The position numbers and the translations under genes are program-made. Shown piece after piece: positions 37,857-49,952 of a DNA stretch of 64,000 nucleotides. The stretch comes from Roseiarcus sp963807735 (GTDB lineage: Bacteria; Pseudomonadota; Alphaproteobacteria; Rhizobiales; Beijerinckiaceae). Each line of letters begins with the position of its first letter. Within the stretch, counting starts at the first letter, position 1. The notes below the pieces were generated by a model. The model searched no databases. It saw nothing but the letters and a program-made list of their open reading frames with translations, and had not been told where the DNA came from. Location of the stretch: positions 1 to 64,000 of the forward strand of contig CAWEDI010000034.1 in the NCBI GenBank assembly GCA_963807735.1, in the 5' to 3' direction.

Positions 37857-39425
37857 TCACAGCAGCACGCGCCGCATGTCCTCGGCGACGCCGCAGAGAT
37901 GGCGCATGAAGCGCGCCGCCGCCGCGCCGTCGATCACACGGTGATCGTAGGAGAGACAAAGCGGCAGCATCAGGCGCGGGACGAACGCCTTGCCGTCCCA
38001 CACCGGCGCCATCTTCGAGCGCACGACGCCGAGGATCGCCACCTCCGGCGCGTTGACGATCGGGGTGAAGGCGACGCCGCCGATGCCGCCGAGCGACGAG
38101 ATCGTGAAGGTCGCGCCTTGCATGTCGGCCGGACTCAGCTTGCCGTCGCGGGCCTTGGAGGAGAGCGCGCCGAGTTCGCGCGACAGCTCGACGACGCCCT
38201 TCTTGTCGACCTCCTTGACGACGGCGACGACGAGGCCGTCGGGCGTGTCGACGGCGACGCCGATGTTCCAGTAGAGCCGATGGATCAACGCATCCTTGGC
38301 CGGGCTCAGCGCCGAGTTGAAAGTGGGGTACGCTTTGAGCGTCGCCACGCTCGCCTTCATCAACAACGGCAACAGCGAGACGCGGTACGGCGCCTTCTTG
38401 TCGGCCTTGGCGGAATCGTCGAGCGATTTGCGGAACGCCTCCAGCTCGGTGACGTCGGCTTCGTCGGTGTGGGTGACATGCGGGATGTTGACCCAGGACG
38501 CATGCAGCCGCGGGCCGGAAATCTTCTTGATGCGCGACAGCGGCTTGGTTTCGATCGGCCCGAACTTGGCGAAATCGACGGTCGGAACCTCCGGCAGCCC
38601 GACGCCGCCCTTGACCGCGCCGCCGCTCGACGCGCCGCCTGACAGCGACGCCTTCAAATCGTCTTTGGTGATGCGGCCCTTCTCGCCCGATCCAGTCAGT
38701 TGTGTGAGATCGACGCCGAGTTCGCGCGCGAGCCGCCGCACCGACGGCCCGGCGTTGACGCCGGCGAAATCCGTCAGCTTGTCGGGCGTCGACGTGTCCG
38801 AAGTCGGAGGCTTCGCGGCGCCCTGGGCGGGCGGCTCGCGCGCCTCGGCCGGCTCGGCTTTCTCCGCCTTCGCCGCCGCGGGCGCAGGCGCAGCGCCGCC
38901 GCTTAGCGTGAGGATCACCGTCCCCTGAGACACCTTGTCGCCGACCTTGACGCGCAATTCGCCGACCGTCCCATCGCTCGGCGACGGCACGTCCATCGAC
39001 GCCTTGTCGGATTCCAGCGTCATCAGCGGCTGCTCGGCTTTCACGGCATCGCCGGGCTTCACCAGGATCTCGATGATCGGCACATCCTTGAAGTCGCCGA
39101 TGTCGGGGACCTTCACCTCGGTCGCCGCGGAAGAAGCCGGGGCGGCAGCGGCCTTCGGCGCTTCCTGCGGTTTCGCGGGCGCCGCCGCGCTGTCCTCAAG
39201 AGTCAGGATCAGCGACCCCATCGACACCTTGTCGCCGATCTTGGCGAGCACGTCCTTGACGATTCCGGCCGCCGGCGAAGGGACGTCCATCGACGCCTTG
39301 TCGGATTCGAGCGTCAGCAGCGACTGTTCGGGCTTCACCGCGTCGCCGGGCTTGACCAGGATTTCGATGATCGGCACATCCTTGAAGTCGCCGATGTCGG
39401 GGACTTTCACTTCGATCTTCGACAA
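37857..39425 (-). CDS. aceF: Dihydrolipoyllysine-residue acetyltransferase (PDH E2), two lipoyl domains
   Basis: A 522-aa core subunit of pyruvate dehydrogenase. Two lipoyl domains in tandem (residues about 1-78 and 105-182) each carry LESDKASMDVPSP with the lipoylated Lys. The E3/E1-binding domain is PSVRRLARELGVDLTQLTGS, then KGRITKDDL. The catalytic domain ends LCLSYDHRVIDGAAAARF, with the active-site His and Asp. The two lipoyl domains and that of LpdA share long near-identical stretches, suggesting recent duplication or gene conversion. It follows aceE after about 225 bp containing a family B repeat. Confidence 0.95.
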   Translation of the reverse strand: MSKIEVKVPDIGDFKDVPIIEILVKPGDAVKPEQSLLTLESDKASMDVPSPAAGIVKDVLAKIGDKVSMGSLILTLEDSAAAPAKPQEAPKAAAAPASSAATEVKVPDIGDFKDVPIIEILVKPGDAVKAEQPLMTLESDKASMDVPSPSDGTVGELRVKVGDKVSQGTVILTLSGGAAPAPAAAKAEKAEPAEAREPPAQGAAKPPTSDTSTPDKLTDFAGVNAGPSVRRLARELGVDLTQLTGSGEKGRITKDDLKASLSGGASSGGAVKGGVGLPEVPTVDFAKFGPIETKPLSRIKKISGPRLHASWVNIPHVTHTDEADVTELEAFRKSLDDSAKADKKAPYRVSLLPLLMKASVATLKAYPTFNSALSPAKDALIHRLYWNIGVAVDTPDGLVVAVVKEVDKKGVVELSRELGALSSKARDGKLSPADMQGATFTISSLGGIGGVAFTPIVNAPEVAILGVVRSKMAPVWDGKAFVPRLMLPLCLSYDHRVIDGAAAARFMRHLCGVAEDMRRVLL

Positions 39426-39474
39426 GGCTTTCTCCCTCGCGCAAAAGCGACGCTGTTCAATGGGCGCGCGGAGC

Positions 39475-39613
39475 CGTCATGCCCGGGCTTGTCCCGGGCA
39501 TCCACGCCGTTGCGCCGCACGTATCTTCGTAGCAGTGCGACACGCCCGCATCGCTACGTCCCCCGCAGTTGCGCATCGCGACGCGGAGGACCGGGACAAG
39601 CCCGGCCGTGACG
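39475..39613. repeat. Dispersed palindromic repeat, family B, copy 1
   Basis: The left arm CGTCATGCCCGGGCTTGTCC plus CGGGCATCCACG (39475-39506) pairs with the right arm ending GGGACAAGCCCGGCCGTGAC near 39613. The left arm contains its own smaller hairpin (GCCCGGG-CTTGT-CCCGGGC). A second copy lies at 52247-52386. It lies between aceE and aceF. Confidence 0.82.
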
Positions 39614-39649
39614 GCGGAGCGCTCAGAAACTCTTCTCTCACCAATCGCC

Positions 39650-42317
<2,668 letters not shown>

Positions 42318-42519
42318 AAAGACCTCCCTAGCGCGCGGACCGCGACAATTCGTCGCTGCGAACCCTGCGGCCCCCTTGTCACGCGGCCCCCGCCTTGGCA
42401 AGGACGGCGCGGCTTATCTGTTATTCGCATGGTGCATGTCTTTCGGCGAAATGCAACGCACGCGCCGTGCAAACAGCCCGAAAAGCCGCTAACTTGATCG
42501 CGAGCAATGGGGAATACGC

Positions 42520-42876
42520 ATGGCTGGCTTGACGACGCACGTGCTCGACACCGTTTCCGGACGCCCGGCCGCGGGGGTTGAGATTGAGCTGTTCGCGCTT
42601 GGCGCCGACGGGACACTCGAACGCATCGCCCATACCCGCACCAATGCCGACGGGCGCACGTCCGATCCGCTGATCCCGGCGAGCGCGGCGAAGGCGGGGC
42701 GGTTCGAACTCGTCTTCCACATCGGCGATTATTTTCGCCAAGCGGGCGTCGCCGTGGCCGAACCGCCGTTTCTCGATCTCGTGCCGATCCGCTTCGGCAT
42801 CGCCGACCCCGCCGCGCACTACCACGTGCCGCTGGTGGCGACCCCATGGAGCTACTCCACCTACCGTGGCAGTTGA
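42520..42876 (+). CDS. uraH: 5-hydroxyisourate hydrolase (transthyretin-like)
   Basis: A 118-aa enzyme of ureide synthesis hydrolysing 5-hydroxyisourate to OHCU. It begins GLTTHVLDTVSGRPAAGVEI, carrying the first catalytic His. Middle conserved residues include GRTSDPLIP, and it ends HYHVPLVATPWSYSTYRGS with the diagnostic C-terminal YRGS and two histidines. No urate oxidase or OHCU decarboxylase gene is beside it. The 200 bp upstream hold the divergent aceE start region and no other gene. Confidence 0.95.
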   Translation: MAGLTTHVLDTVSGRPAAGVEIELFALGADGTLERIAHTRTNADGRTSDPLIPASAAKAGRFELVFHIGDYFRQAGVAVAEPPFLDLVPIRFGIADPAAHYHVPLVATPWSYSTYRGS

Positions 42877-42944
42877 GCGCCCTTTGCGCCGGGACCGACG
42901 CTTGGGGTAAGAGCGCGACGCGAGTCGGCCGCTCGGAGACTGGA

Positions 42945-45900
42945 ATGCCTTCACCTTCGGGGCAAAGACAACAACGCGTTTGCATCGTCACGACCGAATT
43001 CCACGGCCTGTTCAAGAACGGCGGCATCGGCACCGCCAATACCGGTCTGGCGCTGACGCTTGCGGAAGCCGGGCATGACGTAACGGTCGCCTACGTCGAC
43101 GCGGGCCTCGTCGATTTCGACGAGCGCGTCGCCTCGGCCGCCGACACGATTGCGGCCTGGGAGAAGCGCGGCGTCAGGCTCGAATTCGTGCCGCGCAATC
43201 CGCTGCTACGCGCAGGCCACGAGGACCATGTCGCCGCGAGCTTCACCGTGTTCCCCTACTTGCAGGGACGCGGCTTCGACACCGTGTTTTTCAACGAATG
43301 CGGCGGCCAAGGCTATTTCTCGCTGCTCGCCAAGAAAGAGGGGCTGTTCCCCGAGGCGCCGCGCATGGTCGTCGTCACCCACGGCGCCAACGCCTGGGTG
43401 CTGGAGCTCAATGCGCAGCTCTATTGGAGCCTGCACCCGATCTCCGTCGATTTCTTGGAGCGACGCAGCGTCGAGCTCGCCGACGATCTCATCAGCCCGA
43501 GCCAGTATCTGGTCGGCTGGATGCGCGAGCGCGGCTGGCGGCTGCCGGCCTCAACCCGCGTCATCCAGAATGCGCTGCCGGTCGAGCCGCGTCCCGCACG
43601 TCCAAGCGCGCCGGTCGACGAGATCGTCTTCTTCGGCCGGCTCGAAGCGCGCAAGGGCGTCGATCTGTTCCTCGCGGCGTATTCGCAGCTTTGCGCGGCA
43701 CGCAACATGTCGGGGACCAAGGTGACGTTCCTCGGCAAGTTCTCCCGTATCGAAGGCGTCCACTCCGGCGTCTATGTGCTGGAGCGGACCCGCAACTGGC
43801 CGGCGCCGCCGACCCTCATCACCGAGCTCGGGCAGGAGGACGCGCTCAAATATCTGAGCCGCCCCGGCGTGCTGGCGGTGACGCCGTCGCGCGCCGAGAA
43901 CTCGCCCTGCGTGGTCGCCGAATGTCTCCTGGCCGGCGTGCCGTTCATCGCCACCGACAGCGGCGGCACGGCGGAGCTGATCGCCGAGACGGACCGCGCG
44001 CGCTCGCTTTGCGCCAATACGCCGGAGTCGCTCGCCGCCGCGCTCGCCGCGGCGCTGGACAAGGGGGCGACGACCGCCGCAATGGCCGTTCCTCAAGAGC
44101 TTTCGCGCCAAGCCTGGCTCGACCTCGTCGCCGAGGCGCCGCGCGGGCGGACCGCGCCGCCGGTCCCCTCTCGCGCCGTCTCCCTCTGTCTCGCTTTGTG
44201 CGCCAGCGAGACGTTGGCGCCCGAGGCGTGGGCGTCCTTCGTCGCACAGGATTTCGCCGAGATCGTCGTGGTGTCCGCTGACGATCGGCCGCTGCCGTCG
44301 TCGGACACGCGCGTGCGCCGCGTCGTCGAGCATGGGCTTGGCCTCGCCGCCGCCCGAAATCTCGCGGCGTCGCATTCGCAAAGCCCCTGGCTGATGTTCG
44401 CCGACGAGGGCTCGGTCATTCTGAAGCCCGACGCACTCGCCGCCTTTCTCTCCGTCGCCGAGGGGATGCAGGCGCAGATTGTCACCAGCCCGGGGCTCGA
44501 ATTCTCCCACGCCGGCGCGCCGCGCGACGGCTGGGACGGGTTCGTCTCATTGTTGCCGGCAGGCGCCAACCTGACGCTCGCCGCGTTCGAGAACTGCCTG
44601 GGCGAGGCGTGTTTCCTGATCGATCGCGCGCGCTTCCTGGAGGTTGGCGGCTTCGCGGCCGACGCCAGCGCGGCCCTGCGTGATCGCCTGTTGCTGACGC
44701 AAGCCGCGCTCGCCGGCGCGGCCCTGGAAGTCGCGGCGACGCCGCTGTTCTGGCGGCGCGAGCGGCCGGCGGCGACGCTCGGCTTCTCCGAATCCTCGGC
44801 CGATCAGCGCCGCATGCTGCAAGCTTTCGCGCAGCGCGAGGCCGGACTGCTTGGACCGGCGCTCGAAAGCGTGGTGGCCTCCGGCCCGCGCACGCGCGAC
44901 CGGGTGACGGCGGCGCTGACCGGGCTCGGCGCGGTCGCTCGCGATCTCGCGGTGAAACTGTCGTTCATGCCGCAGCGTGACAGTTCTGAGCAGAACCGGC
45001 CGTTCCTCGATTATTGTCTCGCTCGCGCGCGCTTTCCCGAGGCGTTCGCGTTCGCGCATTGGCTCGACGATCCCGAACTCGCCGCGATCGCCCGCGCCGG
45101 CGCCGAGGCGGCGGCGGAGAAGGCGGCGCTCGGCGCCGTGCGCCGCCCCGCGCCAGCGCGGAGCCGCGAAGTGGCGCTGCTCCGCATCGCCGCCGAGCGG
45201 GCGCGCGCCATTGTCGGCCTTGCCGACGCTGACGTGCGCAGCGACGACGGCGGCGCCATCTCGCATCCTGTTCGCGACGGCGTCGCCGTCATCAAGGCGG
45301 CGGGCGTCTGCCCGCCGAGCGCGCGGCGGCTCGTCGCGGCGGTCGAGGCGCCGGGGGGCGCGCGGGTCGCGTTGGTGGCGTGCGATCGCTTCGCGGTGCT
45401 GCGGCTCGACGGCGACACGCTCAAGGGCGATGCGCCGTTCGCCTGGACGGGATGGCGCGCGCCGGGCGAACTGGCGCTCAATCTGCCCTCGCCGTTCGAG
45501 GAAAGCGCCGACCTTTTGCTGATGACGCAGTGCGACGCCGCCGCGCGCGGGCGGGTGTACTGGAGATCGCTCGACGCCGAGGTCGCGCTGTTCGACTTCA
45601 AGACGGCGAGCGGAGTCAATCTCGCCCCTGGCGTGACGCCGCTGCCGCGCCGGGTGCTGGCGGCGGCCGAGCTGCTGACGCCGGCGAACGATTTCCTCGG
45701 GCGCTACTTTGACGCCGGCCAGCCGACGATGCACCACCCGCTCGCCGGTCGGCCGGCCCTGGTGCGGCTGAAGAACGCGGTGTTCCAGGGCGCAACGGGG
45801 TTGCGCGCCTCGTTCTCGGTCGAGCACGAGCAGTCGCGGCCTGTCGAGTTCGCGCTGTGGGCGCGTCGTTCCGGACCGCCGGCGCGCGACATCGATGCGC

Positions 45901-46106
45901 TCGCCGATTCCTTCCGCTTCAGCGGCTGGACGGCGGTGCGCGCCGCGTTCCGCCAGCATCAGGCCGAGATCGCCTTTCCCGAGCCGCTGCGCCAGCCGCA
46001 CGACCTCTATCTCGCGACGCGCGTCGTCGACTTCCCGGACAACAATTATTGCCATGCGGTGTGGCACGACATCCTCGTCATCGAGTCGGCCAACCGCGCG
46101 GCGTGA
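42945..46106 (+). CDS. Very large multidomain glycosyltransferase (GT4 + GT2-like)
   Basis: About 1053 aa. Residues about 10-390 form a GT4 (GT-B) glycosyltransferase: VCIVTTEFHGLFKNGGIGTA at the N-terminus, EIVFFGRLEARKGVDLFLAA, and the E-x7-E-type element in SRAENSPCVVAECLLAGVPF. Residues about 415-640 look like a GT2 (GT-A) domain (GLGLAAARNLAASHSQSPW and LMFADEGSV, an acidic pair in DxD position). The last 400 residues are not recognised; they include strand-rich parts (RLVAAVEAPGGARVALVACD) and may bind carbohydrate. No membrane segment is seen. The next gene, 85 bp downstream, is another glycosyltransferase, so the pair probably builds one glycan. The start at ATG 42945 is preceded by GGAGACTGGA. 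Confidence 0.85.
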   Translation: MPSPSGQRQQRVCIVTTEFHGLFKNGGIGTANTGLALTLAEAGHDVTVAYVDAGLVDFDERVASAADTIAAWEKRGVRLEFVPRNPLLRAGHEDHVAASFTVFPYLQGRGFDTVFFNECGGQGYFSLLAKKEGLFPEAPRMVVVTHGANAWVLELNAQLYWSLHPISVDFLERRSVELADDLISPSQYLVGWMRERGWRLPASTRVIQNALPVEPRPARPSAPVDEIVFFGRLEARKGVDLFLAAYSQLCAARNMSGTKVTFLGKFSRIEGVHSGVYVLERTRNWPAPPTLITELGQEDALKYLSRPGVLAVTPSRAENSPCVVAECLLAGVPFIATDSGGTAELIAETDRARSLCANTPESLAAALAAALDKGATTAAMAVPQELSRQAWLDLVAEAPRGRTAPPVPSRAVSLCLALCASETLAPEAWASFVAQDFAEIVVVSADDRPLPSSDTRVRRVVEHGLGLAAARNLAASHSQSPWLMFADEGSVILKPDALAAFLSVAEGMQAQIVTSPGLEFSHAGAPRDGWDGFVSLLPAGANLTLAAFENCLGEACFLIDRARFLEVGGFAADASAALRDRLLLTQAALAGAALEVAATPLFWRRERPAATLGFSESSADQRRMLQAFAQREAGLLGPALESVVASGPRTRDRVTAALTGLGAVARDLAVKLSFMPQRDSSEQNRPFLDYCLARARFPEAFAFAHWLDDPELAAIARAGAEAAAEKAALGAVRRPAPARSREVALLRIAAERARAIVGLADADVRSDDGGAISHPVRDGVAVIKAAGVCPPSARRLVAAVEAPGGARVALVACDRFAVLRLDGDTLKGDAPFAWTGWRAPGELALNLPSPFEESADLLLMTQCDAAARGRVYWRSLDAEVALFDFKTASGVNLAPGVTPLPRRVLAAAELLTPANDFLGRYFDAGQPTMHHPLAGRPALVRLKNAVFQGATGLRASFSVEHEQSRPVEFALWARRSGPPARDIDALADSFRFSGWTAVRAAFRQHQAEIAFPEPLRQPHDLYLATRVVDFPDNNYCHAVWHDILVIESANRAA

Positions 46107-46190
46107 GGCCGTCGCCTGGGTAGGGAGCAACATCCTGAAAGCGCAGCGGTTCTCACCCTCCCCTCGCCACGCGTCGCGGGCCTGACGGAA

Positions 46191-48440
46191 ATGCCGATCC
46201 AGCGGTTCAAGAACGTCTTGCGCGCGCGCATCGCGCGGGCGGCGGAGTTCAAGGGCGGACCGTTCGAGCCGACCGGTGTCGGCTTGGCCCGCCACGACGG
46301 CGACGTCTACCGGGCGATGACCAGCGACCCGCAGTTTCTGTTCCCGACCCCGCCCAGGGAGGTCTCGACTCTTGTCCTCTACCTCCTCGGCGAGCGCGAC
46401 GGGGCGTTGACGCCGCGCATCTATTTCAACTGGGGCGGCGGCTTCTCGCAGGACGACAGCATCGGCTGCGAGAGCGGGCGCGCCGCGCTCATCCGCCTTG
46501 ATCTCCGGGGCTGCCGCGACCTCCGGCGGTTGCGCTTCGATCCGCTGGAGGCCATGGCGGAGTTCACCTTCCGCTGGGCCGTCAACGCCGAGGGCGAGGC
46601 GCTGGCGCGCGAGGTCGAACCGACGCTCGCCGCCTGGGAGGCGCGCCGCGCCGCAACCGTGCGTCGCGACATTCTCGTCAGCGAGTTCGCACCGGCCGCG
46701 CCCGGCCGCCCGTTCGGCGTCGCGCGCAAGCCGAAGACCATGCACGAGCATTTCTTGCGCGCCTGCGCGCTGGCCGGCCGCGAGCTTAAAGGGCGGTTCA
46801 CGACGCCGCCGGCGGCCCCGCTGATTTCGTTCGTCTCGCCACTCTACAACACGCCGGGCGGCTATCTCGACGACCTCTACGGCTCGTTCCGCCAGCAAGT
46901 GCCCGGCTACGCCGAGCTGGTGTTGAGCGACGACGGCTCCGCGTCGGCCGAGACGCAGAAATGGCTGGCCCGACACGAGAACGAGCCGGGGCTCATCGTC
47001 GTACGCAACGCCGTCAATCGCGGCATCGCGGCGGCCTCGAACGCCGGCGTCGCCGCGGCTCGGGGACGATGGATCGGCTTCATCGATCACGACGACGCCT
47101 TGGCGCCGCACGCGGTTGCGGTCATCCTGCGCGCGCTCGAACAAAACCCGGGGGCGCGGTTTTTCTATACCGACGAATTGATCGCCGACAAACAAATGCG
47201 CGGCCTCGATTTCTTCGACAAGCCGGCGTTCGACGACGTGCTGCTGTCGGGCGTCAATTACATCAATCACCTGTCGCTCTATTCACGCAATCTGTTGGGT
47301 TCGGTCGGCGTTTTTCGCGAGGGTTTCGACGGCTCGCAGGATTACGACCTGCTGCTGCGCGCGCTGGCCCGGCTTTCGCGCGACGAAGTCCGTCATATCC
47401 CCTACCCCGCCTATATCTGGCGGCGCGACGGGCGCAGCTTCTCGGTCAAGTTCATTGAGAAGGCCACCGCCAACGCACGCCGGGCGCTCGCGGAAGCTTA
47501 CGCGCGGGACGGCGCCCCGGCCGAAGTCGAGCCGGCTGTCCTGCCCGACCTGCATCGGGTGCGGCTCGACCTTCCCGCCGGCGCGCGACGGCCGAAAGTG
47601 TCCGTCGTGATGCCCAATCGCGACGCGTTCCGCCTGTTCAGCCAGGCGGCGGAGGGCCTGTTCGAGCAGACGCGCTATCCCGATTTCGAGCTGATCGTGG
47701 TCGACAACGGCTCGACCGATCCCGACACGCTCGCGCTCTACGAGCGCCTGCGGGAGAAGCCGAATTTCATCTTGGACATGACGCCGGCGCCGTTCAACTT
47801 TTCGCGCCAGGTCAATCGCGGCGTCGCGCTGGCGAAGGGCGAAGCGATCCTCCTGCTCAACAACGACATCGAGGTGACCGCGCCGGATTGGCTTGACGAG
47901 ATGGTCGGCTGCCTCGCCTACCCTAGGGTCGGCGTGGTCGGGGCGCGGCTGCTTTACCCCTCCGGCGATCTCCAGCATGCCGGCGTCGTGGTCGGGCTCG
48001 CCGGTCTCGCCGGGCACTGGTTCGCGCATCGCCCGGCCGACTATCCCGGACCGATGGGACGCCTGGCGGTGCGCTCGACGATGAGCGCGGTGACGGGCGC
48101 CTGCATGTTGATCTCGCGCGCCTGCCTGGAGGCGGCCGGCCCGTTCGACGAAGAGAATTTCGCCGTCGCCTACAACGACGTCGATTTCTGCCTGCGCGCC
48201 AACGCCGCGGGCTTCCGCACCGTCTACACGCCGTTCGCGACGCTGTTTCATCACGAATTGGCGTCGCGCGGCCGCGACGACCGCGGCCCCAACCGCGCCC
48301 GCTTCCTGCGCGACCAGGCCGCGCTGATCGAGCGGCACGACACCGGCGAGTTTCTTGATCCCGTGCTGAGCCCGTGGCGCGATCGCAACAGCTCGGAGCC
48401 GCAGCGGATCGCGCTCGACAAGCTGCCGCCGGCGCGCTGA
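46191..48440 (+). CDS. Double-domain GT2 glycosyltransferase
   Basis: A 749-aa protein with two GT-A domains. The first (about 205-430) has SFVSPLYNTPGGYLDDL, LSDDGSASAETQ and FIDHDDALAP. The second (about 465-710) has VSVVMPNRDAFRLF, VVDNGSTDPDT, LLLNNDIEVTAPDWL and YNDVDFCLRANAAGFRT. The N-terminal 200 residues show a beta-sandwich-like segment (TLVLYLLGERDGALTPRIYF) and no known motif. Tandem GT2 proteins of this shape make repeating surface polysaccharides or glycosylate surface proteins. Its partner is the large glycosyltransferase just upstream. Confidence 0.88.
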   Translation: MPIQRFKNVLRARIARAAEFKGGPFEPTGVGLARHDGDVYRAMTSDPQFLFPTPPREVSTLVLYLLGERDGALTPRIYFNWGGGFSQDDSIGCESGRAALIRLDLRGCRDLRRLRFDPLEAMAEFTFRWAVNAEGEALAREVEPTLAAWEARRAATVRRDILVSEFAPAAPGRPFGVARKPKTMHEHFLRACALAGRELKGRFTTPPAAPLISFVSPLYNTPGGYLDDLYGSFRQQVPGYAELVLSDDGSASAETQKWLARHENEPGLIVVRNAVNRGIAAASNAGVAAARGRWIGFIDHDDALAPHAVAVILRALEQNPGARFFYTDELIADKQMRGLDFFDKPAFDDVLLSGVNYINHLSLYSRNLLGSVGVFREGFDGSQDYDLLLRALARLSRDEVRHIPYPAYIWRRDGRSFSVKFIEKATANARRALAEAYARDGAPAEVEPAVLPDLHRVRLDLPAGARRPKVSVVMPNRDAFRLFSQAAEGLFEQTRYPDFELIVVDNGSTDPDTLALYERLREKPNFILDMTPAPFNFSRQVNRGVALAKGEAILLLNNDIEVTAPDWLDEMVGCLAYPRVGVVGARLLYPSGDLQHAGVVVGLAGLAGHWFAHRPADYPGPMGRLAVRSTMSAVTGACMLISRACLEAAGPFDEENFAVAYNDVDFCLRANAAGFRTVYTPFATLFHHELASRGRDDRGPNRARFLRDQAALIERHDTGEFLDPVLSPWRDRNSSEPQRIALDKLPPAR

Positions 48441-48517
48441 ATGTAAGCTTGCTCAACATCTCTTGACATCGCGCGGCTTGCCCCGCGGGCGCCGGGGCGC
48501 CAAAGGGGGAGACGATC

Positions 48518-49942
48518 ATGCGCCCTGCCGTCGTCACCGCCCTCATCATCGCCACCGCTCTGTTCATGGAGAACATGGACGGGACGGTGCTCGCCACCTC
48601 GCTGCCCGCGATCGCCGCCGATCTGCACCAAGACCCGATCGTGCTGAAGCTGGCGCTGACCTCGTATATGCTGACGTTGGCGGTGTTCATCCCCGCCTCC
48701 GGCTGGGTCGCCGACAAGCTCGGCGCGCGCACCGTGTTCTGTTCGGCGATCGTCGTGTTCACGCTGGGCTCGGTGCTTTGCGGCGCCTCGACCAGCCTGC
48801 CGACGCTAATCGGCGCCCGCGTCTTTCAGGGGCTTGGCGGGGCGATGATGGTGCCGGTCGGGCGGCTGGTGCTGCTGCGCAGCATCCCGAAGTCCGAGAT
48901 GGTCGACTCGCTCGCCTACCTCACGGTGCCGGCGCTGATCGGCCCGGTGGTCGGGCCGCCGCTCGGCGGCTTCATCACGACCTACTTTCATTGGCGCTGG
49001 ATTTTCTGGATCAACGTGCCGATCGGCCTGCTCGGCGTCGCGCTGACGCTGCGCTTCATCGAGAACGTGCGCGAGCTTGATGTCGCGGCTTTCGACAAGC
49101 GCGGCTTCGTGTTGTCGGGCCTGGGGCTGCTGAGCCTCGTGTTCGGCCTGACGGTGATCGGCCGAGGGTTTGCGCCGGCTTCCGTCGTCGCGGCGCTGGT
49201 CGTCTCCGGGCTCATTCTGCTGACGCTCTACGTCCGCCACGCGCGGCGCACGCCCGACGCGATCCTCGACCTCAACCTGCTGAAACTGCCGACCTTCGTC
49301 GCCGGCGTCGCTGGCGGGTTCCTGTTCCGGCTCGGCATCGGCGCGATCCCGTTCCTCATGCCGCTGCTGCTGCAAATCGGCTTCGGCCTGTCGCCCTTCG
49401 AATCGGGCTCGCTGACCTTCGCCGCCGCCGCGGGCGCGATGGCGATGAAATTCACCGCCTCGCGGCTCATCAAGCGCTTCGGCTTCCGCAACATCCTCGT
49501 CGGCAACGCGGTGATCTCGGGCGCTTTTCTCGCCTCCTACGGGCTCATCGGCGCGCAGACGCCGCATTCGGTGATCTTCCTCGGCCTGCTGATCGGCGGC
49601 TTCTTCCGTTCGCTCGAATTCACCGCGCTCAATGCGATCGGCTACGCCGACGTGCCGCAATCGCGGATGAGCCGCGCCACCAGCTTCGCCAGCGTGTCGC
49701 AGCAGATGAGCCAAGCGGTCGGCGTCGCGGTGGCGGCGGCCTCGGTGCAGAGCCTGCAATGGCTGTTTCACGACCCGGTGCTGGCGCCGCGCGACATGCA
49801 AGTAAGCTTCTATGTGGTCGCCGCGGTGACGCTCGCCTCGACGCTGATCTTCCTGCGGCTCGACCCCGACGCCGGCGCTGAGGTTTCCGGCCGCGCAATT
49901 CCCGCGACCCCGCCGCAGACCGCGAGCGCGCCGGCGGAATAG
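48518..49942 (+). CDS. DHA2-family MFS multidrug efflux transporter
   Basis: A 474-aa major-facilitator protein with about 14 hydrophobic segments. The DHA2 family signatures are ALFMENMDGTVLATSLPAIA in the first helix, motif A GWVADKLGARTVF, and motif C-like ALIGPVVGPPLGGFI. EmrB/QacA-type members export drugs or lipophilic compounds with proton antiport. No EmrA-like adaptor lies next to it, so it would act alone at the inner membrane. The ATG is preceded by GGGGGAGACG. It is convergent with the next gene, with 10 bp between stops. Confidence 0.92.
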   Translation: MRPAVVTALIIATALFMENMDGTVLATSLPAIAADLHQDPIVLKLALTSYMLTLAVFIPASGWVADKLGARTVFCSAIVVFTLGSVLCGASTSLPTLIGARVFQGLGGAMMVPVGRLVLLRSIPKSEMVDSLAYLTVPALIGPVVGPPLGGFITTYFHWRWIFWINVPIGLLGVALTLRFIENVRELDVAAFDKRGFVLSGLGLLSLVFGLTVIGRGFAPASVVAALVVSGLILLTLYVRHARRTPDAILDLNLLKLPTFVAGVAGGFLFRLGIGAIPFLMPLLLQIGFGLSPFESGSLTFAAAAGAMAMKFTASRLIKRFGFRNILVGNAVISGAFLASYGLIGAQTPHSVIFLGLLIGGFFRSLEFTALNAIGYADVPQSRMSRATSFASVSQQMSQAVGVAVAAASVQSLQWLFHDPVLAPRDMQVSFYVVAAVTLASTLIFLRLDPDAGAEVSGRAIPATPPQTASAPAE

Positions 49943-49952
49943 GCTTGCGCCC

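Noticed and set aside
44547..47270. Very long open frame (907 codons) on the minus strand opposite the two glycosyltransferases
   Set aside because: Its translation is dominated by Arg, Gly and Ala with no domain motif. It is the usual antisense shadow in GC-rich DNA, and the plus-strand frames carry clear glycosyltransferase motifs.
48440..48517. A sigma-70 promoter (TTGACA) before the MFS gene
   Set aside because: A TTGACA-like hexamer exists, but no acceptable -10 box lies at the right distance in this GC-rich stretch.
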